DNA of 64,000 bases from Lethocerus indicus (Eukaryota; Arthropoda; Insecta; Hemiptera; Belostomatidae): the NCBI GenBank assembly GCA_019843655.1, contig JACDQD010000001.1:47798443-47862442 (forward strand), written 5' to 3'. The position numbers and the translations under genes were made by a program. Under the pieces are notes generated by a model. The model worked only from the letters and a program-made list of their open reading frames with translations, was not told where the DNA came from and searched no databases. Every line of letters begins with the position of its first letter. The first letter of the stretch is position 1. Shown here piece by piece: positions 23,036-34,982 of this stretch.

Positions 23036-24540
23036 GAAAGGACCTTAAAATATATAGGTCCTTATATAGGATGTTATATGTAATGTATAACAAGATATAA
23101 TTTTGAAGGATTTTTGAACGAAGAAATTATAAATTTAGAGGTAGATTTGGGTTAGTTAGTGGCCCACTCCGTGGGTTTCGGAGAAATACTTCAAAACAAG
23201 ATGTCGCAAATGCCAAAAATATCGGTTAAGGAGGTAAAAACGCAATCATCGCTAAGATAAGACTTAGCATACAGTTCATAACTCGTGCGAGATATCCCGA
23301 CTCCATTTTAAAAAAATGTTACCGAGCAGCTCGAACAACTGATTTGTTTCGAGCCCCAACTCTGCCATTATTGCTTATTTGTTTTGAATACATGTGGTGT
23401 GACCTGCAATAATTTCGATATCTCCCGCTTTTCAGTATCATCACTAACTGCCAGATATCCAGGATTTCGATTTTCAGGAACTACAATTTTTTAAATTATA
23501 TCTAGCGACAGCGCGCCATGAATTCAGTTACGGAACTGTCGAATGATAGTACTCTCGTTGCTGCCCCTGCTCAGGCAGTGAGGGAATCGCACGGCCATCT
23601 CTGCTTTAGGCGGCGCTCGGGATTTTCACGAACGCGAAGCGAGGAAAGTTGTCGAATCGAGGTATCGGAATGATGGGATAATTTGGAACGGAAGGATTTA
23701 TACCTGGAAGCCGGTGATTCCCGAAAGAATGGGACTTTTAGGTAATTATGGATTACGTACGGTAGGGCGTTAGTGATTTTTTGAAGGATTACGGATTGCG
23801 AGGATTGGATTCTATAAGAGTTGTACTGCTCGGTGGATCCCCGCAGTTCGATTCCGTGGGCCCGGTGAGGTTTCAGTAGGCGGTTGTAAACTAATAATTT
23901 GTTCGAGGATGATAGTCTCGATCCGTAGTCTCAGTAGTAATTTGTAAAGTCGTTTCGTTTTTGTACGTTTGAGTCATGTACGTGGGTTTCGTGTCAGTCT
24001 TCTGTCCAAGTGCAGACCCAAGTACCGCACTTGATTTTCGATATAGGACAGAGTGAATCTACGCGTCTATTTTAAAATAGCGAAAAATTTGCTCGAGGGA
24101 TATTCTCGAGAAAGCGCGGTCGCTTCCCGGTCGGAGAACTAATAAGGGCGTAACGGTAAGGAAGTGGCCGCGACTGGTGGAGATAATTGCGGACAATTAA
24201 GAGGGAGAGAGAGAGGAAGTCCACGTTCCGAATGGCCGCCCCACCAGAACCACTGCTCAAATACAGAAATACGCTCCGCTTCCTACATCACTCCCCGGCG
24301 ACTCCTCTTCGATTGGAGCCGAGGAACGGCTACAAATATAACACGAAGGAGCCAGCCGAGGTTTCCTTGAATTATCGCTATCTGACTTCCGGCGGCAGCG
24401 CGCAATACTGTGAGGGGCATAATATTAGGGAGGCAGTAGAGGTACAAGAAAAACAACGACTTCAGTAGGGATAGTGGATAGGTTATCGGTAGAGGACGGT
24501 TCCAAAATAATATGGGAACAAACGAGCAATACCGTATACC
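23036..24540. other. Unannotated stretch
   Basis: No gene seen. A TψC-arm-like GTTCGATTCC at about 23,850 is not part of a foldable tRNA. Confidence 0.4.
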
Positions 24541-24625
24541 ATTTTCTGTCTCCTCTGGACGGTTTGGTCTTCCAAGGCGAGGAGACGGAAAACTATTGTA
24601 TTCCAAGACTCGCAGACGGCATAAC
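24541..24625. repeat. Foldback repeat R1
   Basis: TTTTCTGTCTCCTC (24,542) faces GAGGAGACGGAAAA (24,579-24,592) around GGTTTGGTCTTCC. It is followed by TGTATTCCAAGACTCGCAGAC, the same flank found after R1 at 30,190 and 52,610. Confidence 0.6.
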
Positions 24626-24699
24626 AGGTATTCCGAACAGATAAGTAATAATTCGGGAGGATTAACGACACCTTCTGGCATACGGAGACCCCCCAACCG

Positions 24700-24850
24700 A
24701 TCTGCTCGTCGGACCTTGATGATGGAACCGACAGCAGTACCGAAACGTGTGGAAGTGGACTACCGAGTGGGCAAAAACCCTTCAACCGGAGGAAAACTCC
24801 CGACCGAGGTTATTCCCACAGTATTACGCGATCCCGCCGGAAGTTAGTTG
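24700..24850 (+). repeat. Repeat family R10, copy 2
   Basis: Ends with a frame reading KLPTEVIPTVLRDPAGS-stop. Matches copies at 1340-1560 (minus), 45,930-45,980 and 49,790-49,860. Confidence 0.5.
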
Positions 24851-25029
24851 GATGATGACGCAGAGAGTTTCAAATATATAAAAACAAATCGGCCGTTACA
24901 GCCGTCAGCTGCTTGGCGACATTTCCTGAAAATGGAGATATACGAACTGAAAATATCCCTCGAGGACACACGAACAAATAGCGTAAACTTAGAATATAAC
25001 ACGTTCAATAAAATATACTAGTTTACTGA

Positions 25030-25180
25030 TAAATCGAGCAAGTTTATTATCTTAGCGATTTTAATGTTATACCTCCTGAAACGATCGTTTTGATGTTTGC
25101 GATAGGTTGCTTCGAATCTTGAAGTCGTTTTGCAGCGTCTACAATTGCTAACGAGAAAGAGAACCTACAAAATTCTGTTA
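25030..25180 (-). pseudogene. Coding-like relic KxIVxGxTLKxL, copy 1
   Basis: The minus strand reads KRLQDSKQPIANIKTIVSGG then ITLKSLR-stop. It matches KIIVRGMTTLKALSENR at about 26,836 and KIVVRATTLNVLLKNR at about 27,070. The source protein is not identified. Confidence 0.35.
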
Positions 25181-25539
25181 TCTCAGATGAATTCCCTCTC
25201 ACATGCCGAGAGGACCAGTTAAGTATAGAAAAAATCCCGGAGAAAGACATACTTGGGCCAATTCAGACCGTCAAAGGCAAATTTGAAATTTAAATCAAAT
25301 AAACGTTCCGCACTTAAAGTTTTAGAACCTCCGACAAGTTGACGCGGAACGGTATAAAATTGCTAAGTTAATGGGGGCGGCAGTCATGTTGAGACTAGGC
25401 CTTGATTCTCACTACATTTTTTGCAGATTCGCAATTCGTGGACATTTATTTTGTCTTAAGCATTTAGAAACGTGTCGGTATCATAGGTGTCTACCCAGGT
25501 CAGGGTCCTATATTGTAGGGACGTCTGTTTTCCTACTTC

Positions 25540-25655
25540 AATTGGCAAATCGGGGACAGTTTTTTTAGTTCCCTCTCTGTTCTGTGTGGCATTTGTAAAA
25601 GTGTTTCTCTCAACGCTGCCTGGCGACCGGTTTTTTAACCTTAAATTTGCTCTTA
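25540..25655 (+). repeat. Repeat family R2, copy
   Basis: Core GTGGCATTTGTAAAAGTGTT … CTCAACGCTGCCTGGCGACC. Other copies at 26,195-26,295, 29,480-29,575, 31,340-31,425 (minus) and a fragment near 21,050. Confidence 0.6.
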
Positions 25656-26194
25656 TTCATCGTGGGCTCGTTATCAATATCCCGGACGCCCGAAAAACAT
25701 TAAAATATACCTTCAAATACCTTATATAGAGTATTCAAATATTGTGTTGGCCAGATCAAATTCCTCCCCGCATTCGATAGACCGATTTTCACTTTCTACA
25801 GTTCCGGACTTTGAAGTTCTACAGTCCGAGTTCTACAGTCGGTCGATTACAGACCGAAGTCCAGGTCTGTACGGATGGGAAAGTTTTGGCTTTTACGGAC
25901 GATTTTATCCGACTCTTCACCGTCGGATATTGATAACGTTTCTGTACGTGCTCAGGGACACACGTTGTTCGAGCCCAAAATGAAGCTGACTCAATCGTTA
26001 TTACCTAATAGCACTAATCCTCGGATTTATTGTTCAATCAATACAATTGTATTTGCATTGGATTTAAAACGTCCCCTCGTAAATGTAAACGGCAAAACGC
26101 AGCTGATAAAGTGAAACATTGTATTATTCCGTGAAATGAAACACCCAGTAGTGTTTCAAGCGCCAGAAAGTGGGGCCGTTTATTAATTGTACAT

Positions 26195-26287
26195 TTTAAA
26201 CTGGGCAATGTTTTGGAAGGAAAATTGGAATCCAGAATTTTGTTTTTACCTCATTCCCTTTTCTGGGTGGCATTTGTGAAAGTTTCG

Positions 26288-26295
<8 letters not shown>
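26195..26295 (+). repeat. Repeat family R2, copy interrupted by (TA)n
   Basis: GGTGGCATTTGTGAAAGTTT followed by CGCTTT and then directly by a (TA)n array at the point where other copies continue CTCAAC. Confidence 0.6.

Positions 26296-26359
<64 letters not shown>
26293..26359. repeat. (TA)n microsatellite
   Basis: About 67 bp of TA inside the R2 copy. Confidence 0.95.
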
Positions 26360-26361
<2 letters not shown>

Positions 26362-26699
26362 ACATAGCGGCGTAGTTATCTATCTGAACTTAATAACTTC
26401 ACTGGACTTAATATCTGAAGCTCAGATAGTAAATCTCTAGTTTATCTCAAATGGTATAGAGTTGGAAATTATAACTCATTTTCTAATGGCAGGGCGGCAC
26501 TTAAATGTCGGCCGGACGGGCTTAAGAAAGCCGGAGTTGTGTTTTAACGAGCCAAAGTCCGGACGGGGCACCTGCAGACCGTTCTGCAGGAGTGGGCACC
26601 ACCGACTCCCGGTTCCGGTTCAGAAACGGTGAAGATCCCTACTGGAGATCCCATCCTGTTTCCCCCCCTCCCTCTCTCTCTTTTTTCAGTTTTTAATTT

Positions 26700-27150
26700 T
26701 TTTCTTGTCTTCACTAATGTTCGATGCGAGTAACAATATAAAATTGTTATGAACAACGCGGACCTTTTTAATTGCGGTTTCCACTCGAGGGCGCCCCGGG
26801 AGACGAGCGAGACCGAAAAAAGACTTGCTGCTTTGAAAATCATCGTTCGAGGTATGACGACGTTAAAGGCGTTGTCGGAGAACCGAAATAATCGAGATAA
26901 TATTTCCCGGACGGCGGGTTTTCCTTATTCGGAAGAGTTTTCTTTTTATTCTGTTTTTGTATAAATTATTTTTAAATGATCGATGCGAGTAGAATTTCAA
27001 AATCATGATTGAGAGTGCGCACCATTTAAATTCATGGATAGCTCGAAAAAGGATTTGCTACTGGGATAGGAAAATCGTCGTTCGAGCTACGACTCTTAAC
27101 GTGTTGTTAAAAAACCGAAAAAAATTGATGCCGGATAATTGTTCAGAAGG
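26700..27150 (+). repeat. Tandem duplication with coding-like relic, copies 2 and 3
   Basis: Two units begin GTTCGATGCGAGTA (26,718) and GATCGATGCGAGTA (26,978). Each continues to a KIIVRG / KIVVRA peptide motif and an ENR/KNR box, about 260 bp then 190 bp long. Same motif as 25,030-25,180 on the other strand. Confidence 0.55.
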
Positions 27151-27265
27151 GAAAGCCAGAGGGTTCTGTTCCACTATGCTCTATTTGTTACTGGTGCTAC
27201 ATTAACATCAATGTCGCTGTCTGTATTGTACAGTTGTGGCAATAAAATAGTTAAAAAAAAATAAA
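27130..27265 (+). mobile_element. Non-LTR retrotransposon 3' end, copy 1
   Basis: Runs GGGAAAGCCAGAGGGTTCT … AACATCAATGTCGCTGTCTG … ACAGTTGTGGCAATAAAATA and an A-rich tail. AATAAA at 27,241-27,246. Four other copies share this end; one follows Jockey coding at 37.3 kb. Confidence 0.7.
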
Positions 27266-27279
27266 GGACATGATTTCCT

Positions 27280-27400
27280 TGTTAACCATTAAGGACCGAA
27301 GAAGGAGTACCATCGATGGGTGTCTTGTGTTATAAAATCGCACTGTCGCTAAATATAATTTAAAAAAATTGTACTCGCAACTTTAAAATAAAAATAAAAC
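27280..27400 (+). repeat. Repeat family R9, copy 1
   Basis: GGAGTACCATCGATGGGTG … CACTGTCGCTAAATATAATT … TTGTACTCGCAAC. Related to 34,325-34,450 and 40,955-41,070. Confidence 0.55.
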
Positions 27401-28950
27401 GAAAATAATTAAAACAGGAATTAAAGAAGGAAGCTTTAAGTTTTTCAATTAGTTCATATGAAATCTGGAATGCTTTCTTATATTGAATTCTTGAATTCCT
27501 GAAATTATATTTTTGGCCAACAAATAAAAAAAGGTGAGAAGAGGCGGGAATTCGATTCCACAGGCGGCCTGCCATCCGAATTGGAAAACAAACTTGTAAA
27601 TTGCTCCGGTGATATGGTGCACCTGTCCCACCTGCCGACCATATCACTAGATATGCAGGTAATTAACATAAAGAAGCGTTCGGTTCACGGCTCTCCAATA
27701 GTATTACCGGTTTCCAGTTCACAATTAATTTTTCAAAACGCCTAACGAATTAGTTTGTCCTCGGTCCAAAACTCCACTTCAGGTGTCCGCTGGCCTTCGG
27801 GAGTTCAAACCTCTATTAAATTTCTATCGACGCGGTCGGGATAAAAGAAAAATCCAAGTAAGAAACAATTTGTTCGATCCGCCAATGCCATTTTGTATTA
27901 TTCATTAGAAATGGCAGAGCCTATTATCGCCAATAACAATAGTAATCGCGGCGTCATTAACCCATTTATAGCTCGTTCTACATTTTTTTTTGTTTTATCG
28001 CCGATAAAACAGGCCTAGTTTTAACTTAAGTCTAAAAGCGTATTACTTGAAAATCACATTTAGCCTGTGAAATGCCCGCTAAGCGCGATTTCAAATGTAG
28101 TTATACTTCGGTTTTATGTCGGAAATAAATGTTCACGCAATTTCATAAGAAATTTTAATGGAATTATTTTGATCGGGAATGTCACAAAAATGTGGCTGTT
28201 ACAAATATTAACGAATACGGTCATAACGGAAGTATTTTTCACTTTTCATAAATTCGATTTGAATTACAGAAGCCAAAATATATACGTGTAATTTCAGTTT
28301 TAAGATCATAATTAACTTTGCTCGAAAGGGTCCGCAAGGACGATTTTATGTATATAAAAATTACACAGAAAATTAACAGATTATATATTATTGTATTTAT
28401 CAAAATATTGTATCGTAATTGAATATTGTTGTCTCGATAAAATGTAGTTTCGGTTTTTTTTTTATCTAAATATTATTTTAAATAATATTTTTAAGACGGG
28501 CTACGAATATCCCCGAGATAGCCTCAAACGTAGTTGTGAGCTACTCCGATCTGAGGGGTCTCGCATTTTATAATTCGTAAGTCCGTCCGAATTTTCGGCG
28601 CAGAATTATTTCCATCGGGGCAGTAATACTTATCCAGTGGCGTGCTGGCGGGTCCTATAAAGCGGTGGAAAATAGTGAAACCTGAATGGGAGGAGGCTAA
28701 CGACGGGGGCCGGAAACGATGCCAAGGTTGGACAAAAAACCGAGCGATAAAACGCCACGGCTGTGAGCACCGAGCGCACCCACCTGCCCCAGCTCAAATT
28801 CAATTACCCAATAATACAAAGTCCCCCAAAATATAAAACTTGGCTCGGCCCGAGCAGAGATCGAGTTTTCCTGAAGACAATTCCTACAACTGAGTTTCAC
28901 AATAAAAAGAGGAAAATAACGTAGAACCAAATAACCGGAGGTATATAAAT
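27400..28950. other. Unannotated stretch
   Basis: Contains a perfect 10-bp inverted repeat (GTGATATGGT at 27,609, ACCATATCAC at 27,638). No gene seen. Confidence 0.4.

Positions 28951-28998
<48 letters not shown>
28951..28998. repeat. (TA)n microsatellite
   Basis: About 48 bp of TA. Confidence 0.95.
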
Positions 28999-28999
<1 letters not shown>

Positions 29000-29479
29000 G
29001 TCTAATAACGCTGGTTTTACGGACGTTCTTACGTCTCAATTACAGTGGAGACGGGTATAGAGAATTTCAAAATTACAATACTTTTGTCAAAAAAATAAAC
29101 TTCCGATGTGCGTGTTTGAAAATTTTGCTGCTCTCAATATCGATGTAAATATTGTTTTAACTCCCCAAAACATTTTACAGGCCTGCCGAATATCACCCGC
29201 GGCATTAGCCCGATAAATTATTTTAAAAAGCACCCACAAATCGATATAAAATCCATGGACTGGGGGACAACAGTTATCACGTGCCATTTCATTAATAATT
29301 CCTCGGGTTTTCTCGGACGAGTAAATTACACCGCTGTAGAAACATTGCGTAATTCGGCCTTTAGGAATGTCCCCGGCTTATCGATCATTGGAAACGACCG
29401 ACGTAATACAGTACTGTGTCTCTACCGCAGTGGAGATTTTCCTCCAGAACTGCCGTTCGACGCTACGAATCGGTTATAC

Positions 29480-29575
29480 GGGCATTTATTTTTATTTGAT
29501 ACCTCTCTTCCGGTCGGCATGTGTGAAAGTCCCGCTCTCACGACTGCCCGGCGAGCGGTTCAGCAACCTTTCGTT
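29480..29575 (+). repeat. Repeat family R2, copy
   Basis: GGCATGTGTGAAAGTCCC … CTGCCCGGCGAGCGGTTCAG. Best-preserved 3' part of the family. Confidence 0.6.
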
Positions 29576-30122
29576 CTGAAACGAATTGTTCCACCTCATT
29601 CCCACCGGTCGGTCTCTTGCCGGTGGATCTTGGTCAGCGACGCGGATGGCTCTAGGCGCTGATCGGGGATCTCGCGCAGGGGAAACCCCCCTTCGGGAAA
29701 AACCCTCCCTACCGATCGCACGAGTCGGGGCGTACGGGCAGCCAGAAACCCAGGAGAATGGGACAAAAACGGGCGGCTACCGGCGATTTTCGATTTACAT
29801 TTTCTCTCCCGGGTGTTTCTTCTTTGGTCGCCACGACTGAAGACCGTTATGCTCCGACGGTGTCCGGTTCCGTTCTACAGGACGGCGTGGAAGGCTGGCC
29901 AAGACGGTTGGGCGGTGATATCTGGGAATCGAGGAATGCCGGAGAAAAAATTTGACTAAAATAGTATAAAATTAAAATAGTATAACGAAATATTAAACTA
30001 TTATTAAATTATTTTTACGGGTCAAATCGGGCCGAAAATCTGTACCCCGACTTGACGTCGCCGAAGTCGCGTTATACGCGATTGGTTCGAACTGCGTCAG
30101 AATGCCAACGCAAAAATTATTG

Positions 30123-30221
30123 TAGGTTTGTGGTGTTTCTGTTTCCACGCGCAAAAGACCAAACCAGCGAGAGGAGACAGAAACACCTACGGTATTCCAA
30201 CCCCTCGCAGACCACAAAACA

Positions 30222-30222
<1 letters not shown>
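30123..30222. repeat. Foldback repeat R1 next to (TA)n
   Basis: GGTGTTTCTGT (30,132) faces ACAGAAACACC (30,177) around GCAAAAGACCAAACCAGCGA. It continues ACGGTATTCCAACCCCTCGC then AGACCACAAAACAGAC and a (TA)n array. Confidence 0.65.

Positions 30223-30279
<57 letters not shown>
30223..30279. repeat. (TA)n microsatellite
   Basis: About 57 bp of TA directly abutting R1. Confidence 0.95.
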
Positions 30280-30281
<2 letters not shown>

Positions 30282-30873
30282 ATATACTGGGTAGGTCCTA
30301 CAATTTTGGCTGTAGAAAAGTACCTTTCATTGATATATATATTTTTAAGATACGTTCCTATAGTCGAAGTTATAGGACTTACCTAGGCGAGGTTTTACAA
30401 TATCTTAAAAGGTAGATAATTCAGAGAGTCCTGATCTGTTTGTGAAAAGAGCGAGAAGAAGCGTAAATATTCGTTTTCGATTAAAAATTAACCTAGGGAT
30501 ATTGTGACTTTCCTCGGGTCCGAGGGTTCCTCGAGCGTAAAGGAGGAAGACGGGAGGGGCGAGGTGAGGAAGGGGGGTAAAAAAGCGACGGAAAAAGAAA
30601 GAGTCGGATGGAATGCTTTTCGTGTGAGCTGAACCGTCACGGAGAGTGCGCAACCTTCCCCTTCTTTCTTTGGCTTCTTCAGTTTCTTTGTTTCCAGGGC
30701 AGACCACAGGCCGGTCCCCGGGGTCCTTAGCCCTCGGCACAGTAATGCCTGCATGCGGAAAGAACCGAGCGTTTCGGAAATCGACCGGATACGACTAACG
30801 CGGCCATTTCCAAACTGGGAGGCCTCCCCAGGTCTTGTTCGAAGGGAGACGCGAAAAGTTCAATGAAAAAAAA

Positions 30874-30874
<1 letters not shown>

Positions 30875-30925
<51 letters not shown>
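30875..30925. repeat. (TA)n microsatellite
   Basis: About 50 bp of TA. Confidence 0.95.
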
Positions 30926-30926
<1 letters not shown>

Positions 30927-31339
30927 AAGACCCCGTTCCACGATGTAAACGTACGTAAAAATACGAACGACGCCAGCTATCGGTGAAATCCGCAATAACT
31001 TAGTTATCAACCCAATAATACTCATTTAACGTTAATATAAAAGCGTACAGGAAAAGGGACGAGGAGTTCCGTCCGAGCGATTTTGTAAATTCAAACCCAA
31101 AAAGCTTTGAAATAACCGGTTTCATGTATTTGTGAGAATCCGACGACACTATTGATCCGAAGTGCGAGCGGTCTAGCTAAAGGCCAAATAGGCGATATTC
31201 GCGATTCGACGTAAGACAAACGCGAATGCCTCCGTGCTTTGCGAGGAAACGAGGAAAAGTTTCCCTGACCAGGATTTGCCGGGAGAAACCCGAAGGCTGA
31301 GAAGGGGGCCCGCGATGAAGAATAGTCAACTAGTGCCGA

Positions 31340-31425
31340 ATTGAAGATTAAAGTACCGCCGGGTGGTATTGAGAGCGAAACTTTCACAAGTGCCGCCCAG
31401 AGCGGAGAAATGAAAAAAATGAACT
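31340..31425 (-). repeat. Repeat family R2, inverted copy
   Basis: The minus strand reads GCACTTGTGAAAGTTTCGCT then CTCAATACCACCCGGCGG. Confidence 0.6.
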
Positions 31426-32480
31426 GTTACGCTAAAGGTGGAATCAAAATGTCCGTCTCATCGAAGAAGTCTTATTCGTTTACTTCTGAAATCCCATCGG
31501 TCCGATCATATCGTCGGCGTTAGTAGCAATCGTCGGGTAGTTGGATGGGTTTTATTATACCTAATAATAAATTAGCTTATTCTAGCCTAGCCACTCCGTG
31601 AACAATATTATGTCCGGGCCTTATTAAATTTTAATTAAACGTCGCCGTAGTTCCCTTTTTTTCCATTTGCGGTGAATAATACACACATATGCCCAATGTG
31701 TACATTCGTTCTTGTTCTTCGTTAAAATTACTGTGGCCGTACCCGTAATAATTTTATGTCGATAAACAAGAAATGTTATAATATATTATCTATACTTAAG
31801 AAAACTGTCTTAGGGTATTTGTCACATTCGGTTTTCAAGCTAGAGGGTTTTTTTTCATTACCGAAATAATTTTGGACTAGTGTCTCAAGTAAATTATAAC
31901 TTACTTTGTTTAGCCTCAGGTACTCTTATTATAATAGGCTTCTGTTCGTTGCTTATTGCAGGTTTAAAATGTCCTATTACTAACCATTATTATTTGATCG
32001 ATATTATCTCGTCTGATCTGAGTGAATCTGAGTATGACGGGAGCTATTTCATTTTTTAAAGTGCTTCTACGTTTTTAGACATTTACTGGGATTTCACTTT
32101 TAAAGTTAAACGATTTATCGGAGAAAAACAATTCTTTTTTTCATGTCGCAAATTGTTACATTGTCGTTAAACATTGCATACCCCCCGAATATACAATCGG
32201 GACGTTTTCTCGTTGGAATTAGGCAATGGTAATAATATTTATTCCAATTCCAGTGCCACCGTCGGGGGTTTTATTATTCGCGAACAGTTTTTTTCATCGA
32301 GGGTAGCCCAACCAAAATGGATATATCGGTACCCTCGTGGCATATCCAAGATATTGGGATATATTCGGTACAACGTTATCTCATGACGAATAAGCAATTA
32401 CAGTCGGACAACCAATTGTATTCGGTTTAAAAAGATATGTACGACAACTGTATTTAATGTATCTAATTATTCAGAAACAC
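31426..32480. other. Unannotated stretch
   Basis: A short block near 31,910-31,965 (CTCAGGTACTCTTATTATAA) recurs at 33,355-33,400 (family R7). Nothing else recognised. Confidence 0.4.
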
Positions 32481-32550
32481 CGTAGATTTCGTGTCTTCTG
32501 TCTCCTCTCGCTGGTTTGGTATTTTGCTAGACCGGTTTCGGCTACTTGTA
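32480..32550 (+). repeat. R1 arm joined to half hammerhead-like motif
   Basis: TTCTGTCTCCTCTCGCTGG, TTTGGTATTTTGC, then TAGACCGGTTTCGGCTACTT: the reverse complement of the 3' half of the hammerhead-like motif (GCC, GAAAC, CGGTC, TA). Shows how R1 and the hammerhead-like motif are normally joined. Confidence 0.55.
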
Positions 32551-32611
32551 TTGTGGTGGTTGTGTATATATATATGTATGCACTCAGCTTTCAGCACTAT
32601 ATGCAGAGTGT

Positions 32612-32695
32612 ATGCACTCAGCTTTCAGTAGCTTCTTGAACTGTAGAAAACTATTTCTGAATAGTTTAGAATACTATACTCGAAAATTGTTCTGT

Positions 32696-32743
<48 letters not shown>

Positions 32744-32749
32744 TTGTTC

Positions 32750-32808
<59 letters not shown>

Positions 32809-32991
32809 TGTTCTTGTTTTTGTGTTAATTGGAATTTTGTTAATCGGCGTAACTCTTTATTTTCTTTCTTACCGGTCAATCTACGGTAATCCAACCCTTC
32901 ACAGACCACAGAACAATTTTCGAGTATAGTATTCTAAACTATTCAGAAATAGTTTTCTACAGTTCAAGAAGCTACTGAAAGCTGAGTGCAT
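32612..32991. repeat. 87-bp perfect inverted repeat around two (TA)n arrays
   Basis: Left arm 32,612-32,698 (ATGCACTCAGCTTTCAGTAG … TTGTTCTGTGGT) and right arm 32,905-32,991 are exact reverse complements over 87 bp. The 206-bp centre holds (TA)n at 32,699-32,738 and 32,753-32,803. Arms this identical stand out among decayed repeats: either a recent inverted duplication or an assembly fold-back. Confidence 0.9.
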
Positions 32992-33354
32992 TAAGCGTTT
33001 AGAATTTATAATTCAAATTTGAAGTAGGGAAAATACACGCCCTAGTGAAATAATTTATTCCAGACATAAATTTGCTACCAACTTGTGCCGTAAGTTAGTC
33101 AATTATTAAGGCAGGGGTAGGCCTAACGTTGTGGAACTGAAAGTGAAATGCTTCGGTGTCGTTTTTGAAATTGTAGCAATTTAAAAGTGCCGTATTTATT
33201 AACTATAATTGTGGATATATTATGGTTTCGGAAAACCAGCAAGCTCGAAAACTTAAGAATAAATAATAAATGCGGCTTAATCCGGACTCTGTTTCTAACA
33301 GCCGAGTGAAAGAGAACTGTCCAAAGCTAATTGTAACTTGCTTTCGTCAGTTCT

Positions 33355-33570
33355 CAGGTACTCTCATTATTACAGGCCTTTGTTTAATGCATACTACTTC
33401 ATACACGTAAAAAATATTACTTTTATTTTTAATACCGCTTTTACTTATTATGTTCATAAAATTACAATAAGGCATAAAATCACATATGAAACACTCTATA
33501 TGAAATCTGCTTAAACCAGATGTTTATTACAGCTTATAAGTCTCGAATAAGAGAAAAATGAATAAGAAAA
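33355..33570 (+). repeat. Repeat families R7 and R6, copy 2
   Basis: R7 block CTCAGGTACTCTCATTATTA, then R6 (GAAATCTGCTTAAACCAGAT … TATTACAGCTTATAAG). Confidence 0.65.
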
Positions 33571-33835
33571 AAGTATTTCTCTTAGAAATATGATGTGCCG
33601 GAACGAACATTAGAATTTTATTTTGATTGTCTGTAATCAATAACAGTATAATACGTTGATAAGAACCTGTTTAGTAACATTGCGGATTAATGAGTTATAA
33701 ATAAATACATTCGGAAGGAACTATTAAAAGGGAAAGCGCATACTTAAAATATTAAGGTGCTAAAAATGAATAATTATATACAGATTATTATACCCCTGAT
33801 AAAAGCCGGTCCAGGAAAAGGAGGAATAAATTCAA

Positions 33836-34265
33836 TTGCCAAGAAAGTGCGCAACTTACTTTTACTTTGAGAAGAGCGACATGTCCTCCTATTTTCCTGA
33901 ACCCAACTGGTCCCAACTTCCTATTGAAAATCAAGTACGGTACTTGGGACTGCATTTAGACAGAAGATTGACACGGAACACACATAAAAGAGACAAACGT
34001 ACAGAAACGAAACGACATTGCAAATTGGTACTAAGACTGCTCAACAATAGATCACGCCTATCATTCACGAATAAATTAATAATTTACAACCGTATTTTAA
34101 AACCTAACCGGGCTTACAGAATTAAGCGGAGTGCGGGCCCACCGCCGGGTCAACAGTCCAACTCCTACAAAATTCGGTCGTTGCCATCTATCATCGTTCG
34201 TAAAGTTGTTAACGTTCAAAACTATCCAATTACACCGACCCTTCGATCAGACAGCTTTGCTCGCG
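33836..34265 (+). pseudogene. Jockey-clade reverse transcriptase C-terminal fragment
   Basis: Part of a 193-codon open frame. Residues ~20-142 match the end of a Jockey-clade non-LTR reverse transcriptase: VRYLGLHLDRRLT, then SRLSFTNKLIIYNRILKPN, then VVNVQNYPITPTLRSD. The catalytic FADD region is absent, so it is a dead 5'-truncated or rearranged fragment. Residues after ~143 come from another repeat (family R9). The element moved by reverse transcription primed at a nick; that is family knowledge. Confidence 0.75.
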
Positions 34266-34324
34266 TCACCTTCCTGAAAAGCCCGAGCGCCGCCTCGAGA
34301 AGAAACTGCCCAGTGATTTCTTCA

Positions 34325-34450
34325 CTACCCAGTAAGGAAAAGCTGGAGCGGCAGCCCATCGACGACCGGATTCTCCGTCTAAAGTACGCAAGAGTCATCT
34401 CATCGCTCTGTCACTAAACATAATTTTAAAAATTGTAGTCGCGAATACAA
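34325..34450 (+). repeat. Repeat family R9, copy 2
   Basis: CACTACCCAGTAAGG … CTCCGTCTAAAGTACGCAAG … CTGTCACTAAACATAATTTT. It closes the open frame started by the Jockey fragment. Confidence 0.55.
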
Positions 34451-34982
34451 ATAACAAAAGGATTATTATACAGAGTTTACCCAGCAGCAATCAACGAGGT
34501 ACTGTGATAAGAGCTGTAGGCGGCCGGATGTTGGTGAAGTTTCTCTCGTTCCATTTATTTGAAAACTCCCCCCGCCCCACGAGACAGAGGCTCGAATAAG
34601 ATTGGATTTTGAGTTAGAAGGGTGAGAGCTAGGGGTGCCGCCCCCGGGGGGCGGAGCAATGGCCGTACATGCGCAATCGTCCCGGCGATCGATATCCCGC
34701 CCCCGAATACTGCATTGCGGCCCCCGTACTCGCAAAATGGCCACGGCATTTATTTATATTTCGGACTGGAAACTTAAAAAGATTTAAGCCCACCCTACCT
34801 TTCGGGATGGAATTATTATCGCGCTTCTTGTGCAACACCGATTTCCGACTTCTCGTCCACCGCCAGTTGCATCCCACCAGTAAGCAAACAGGAAAGAACT
34901 CATTTTGAAAATACAATTAATAATAATAAAACCGCCGGATAAAAACCCACAAGCACTAGATATAAAATATGCACTCTTAAGG

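Noticed and set aside
6150..28650. CAGTGGCG-type strings near 6150, 12,220 and 28,635 as hAT termini
   Set aside because: No matching second end and no 8-bp target duplication found.
33836..34417. 193-codon frame as an intact gene
   Set aside because: It joins a Jockey fragment to an unrelated repeat (R9) and lacks the catalytic region.
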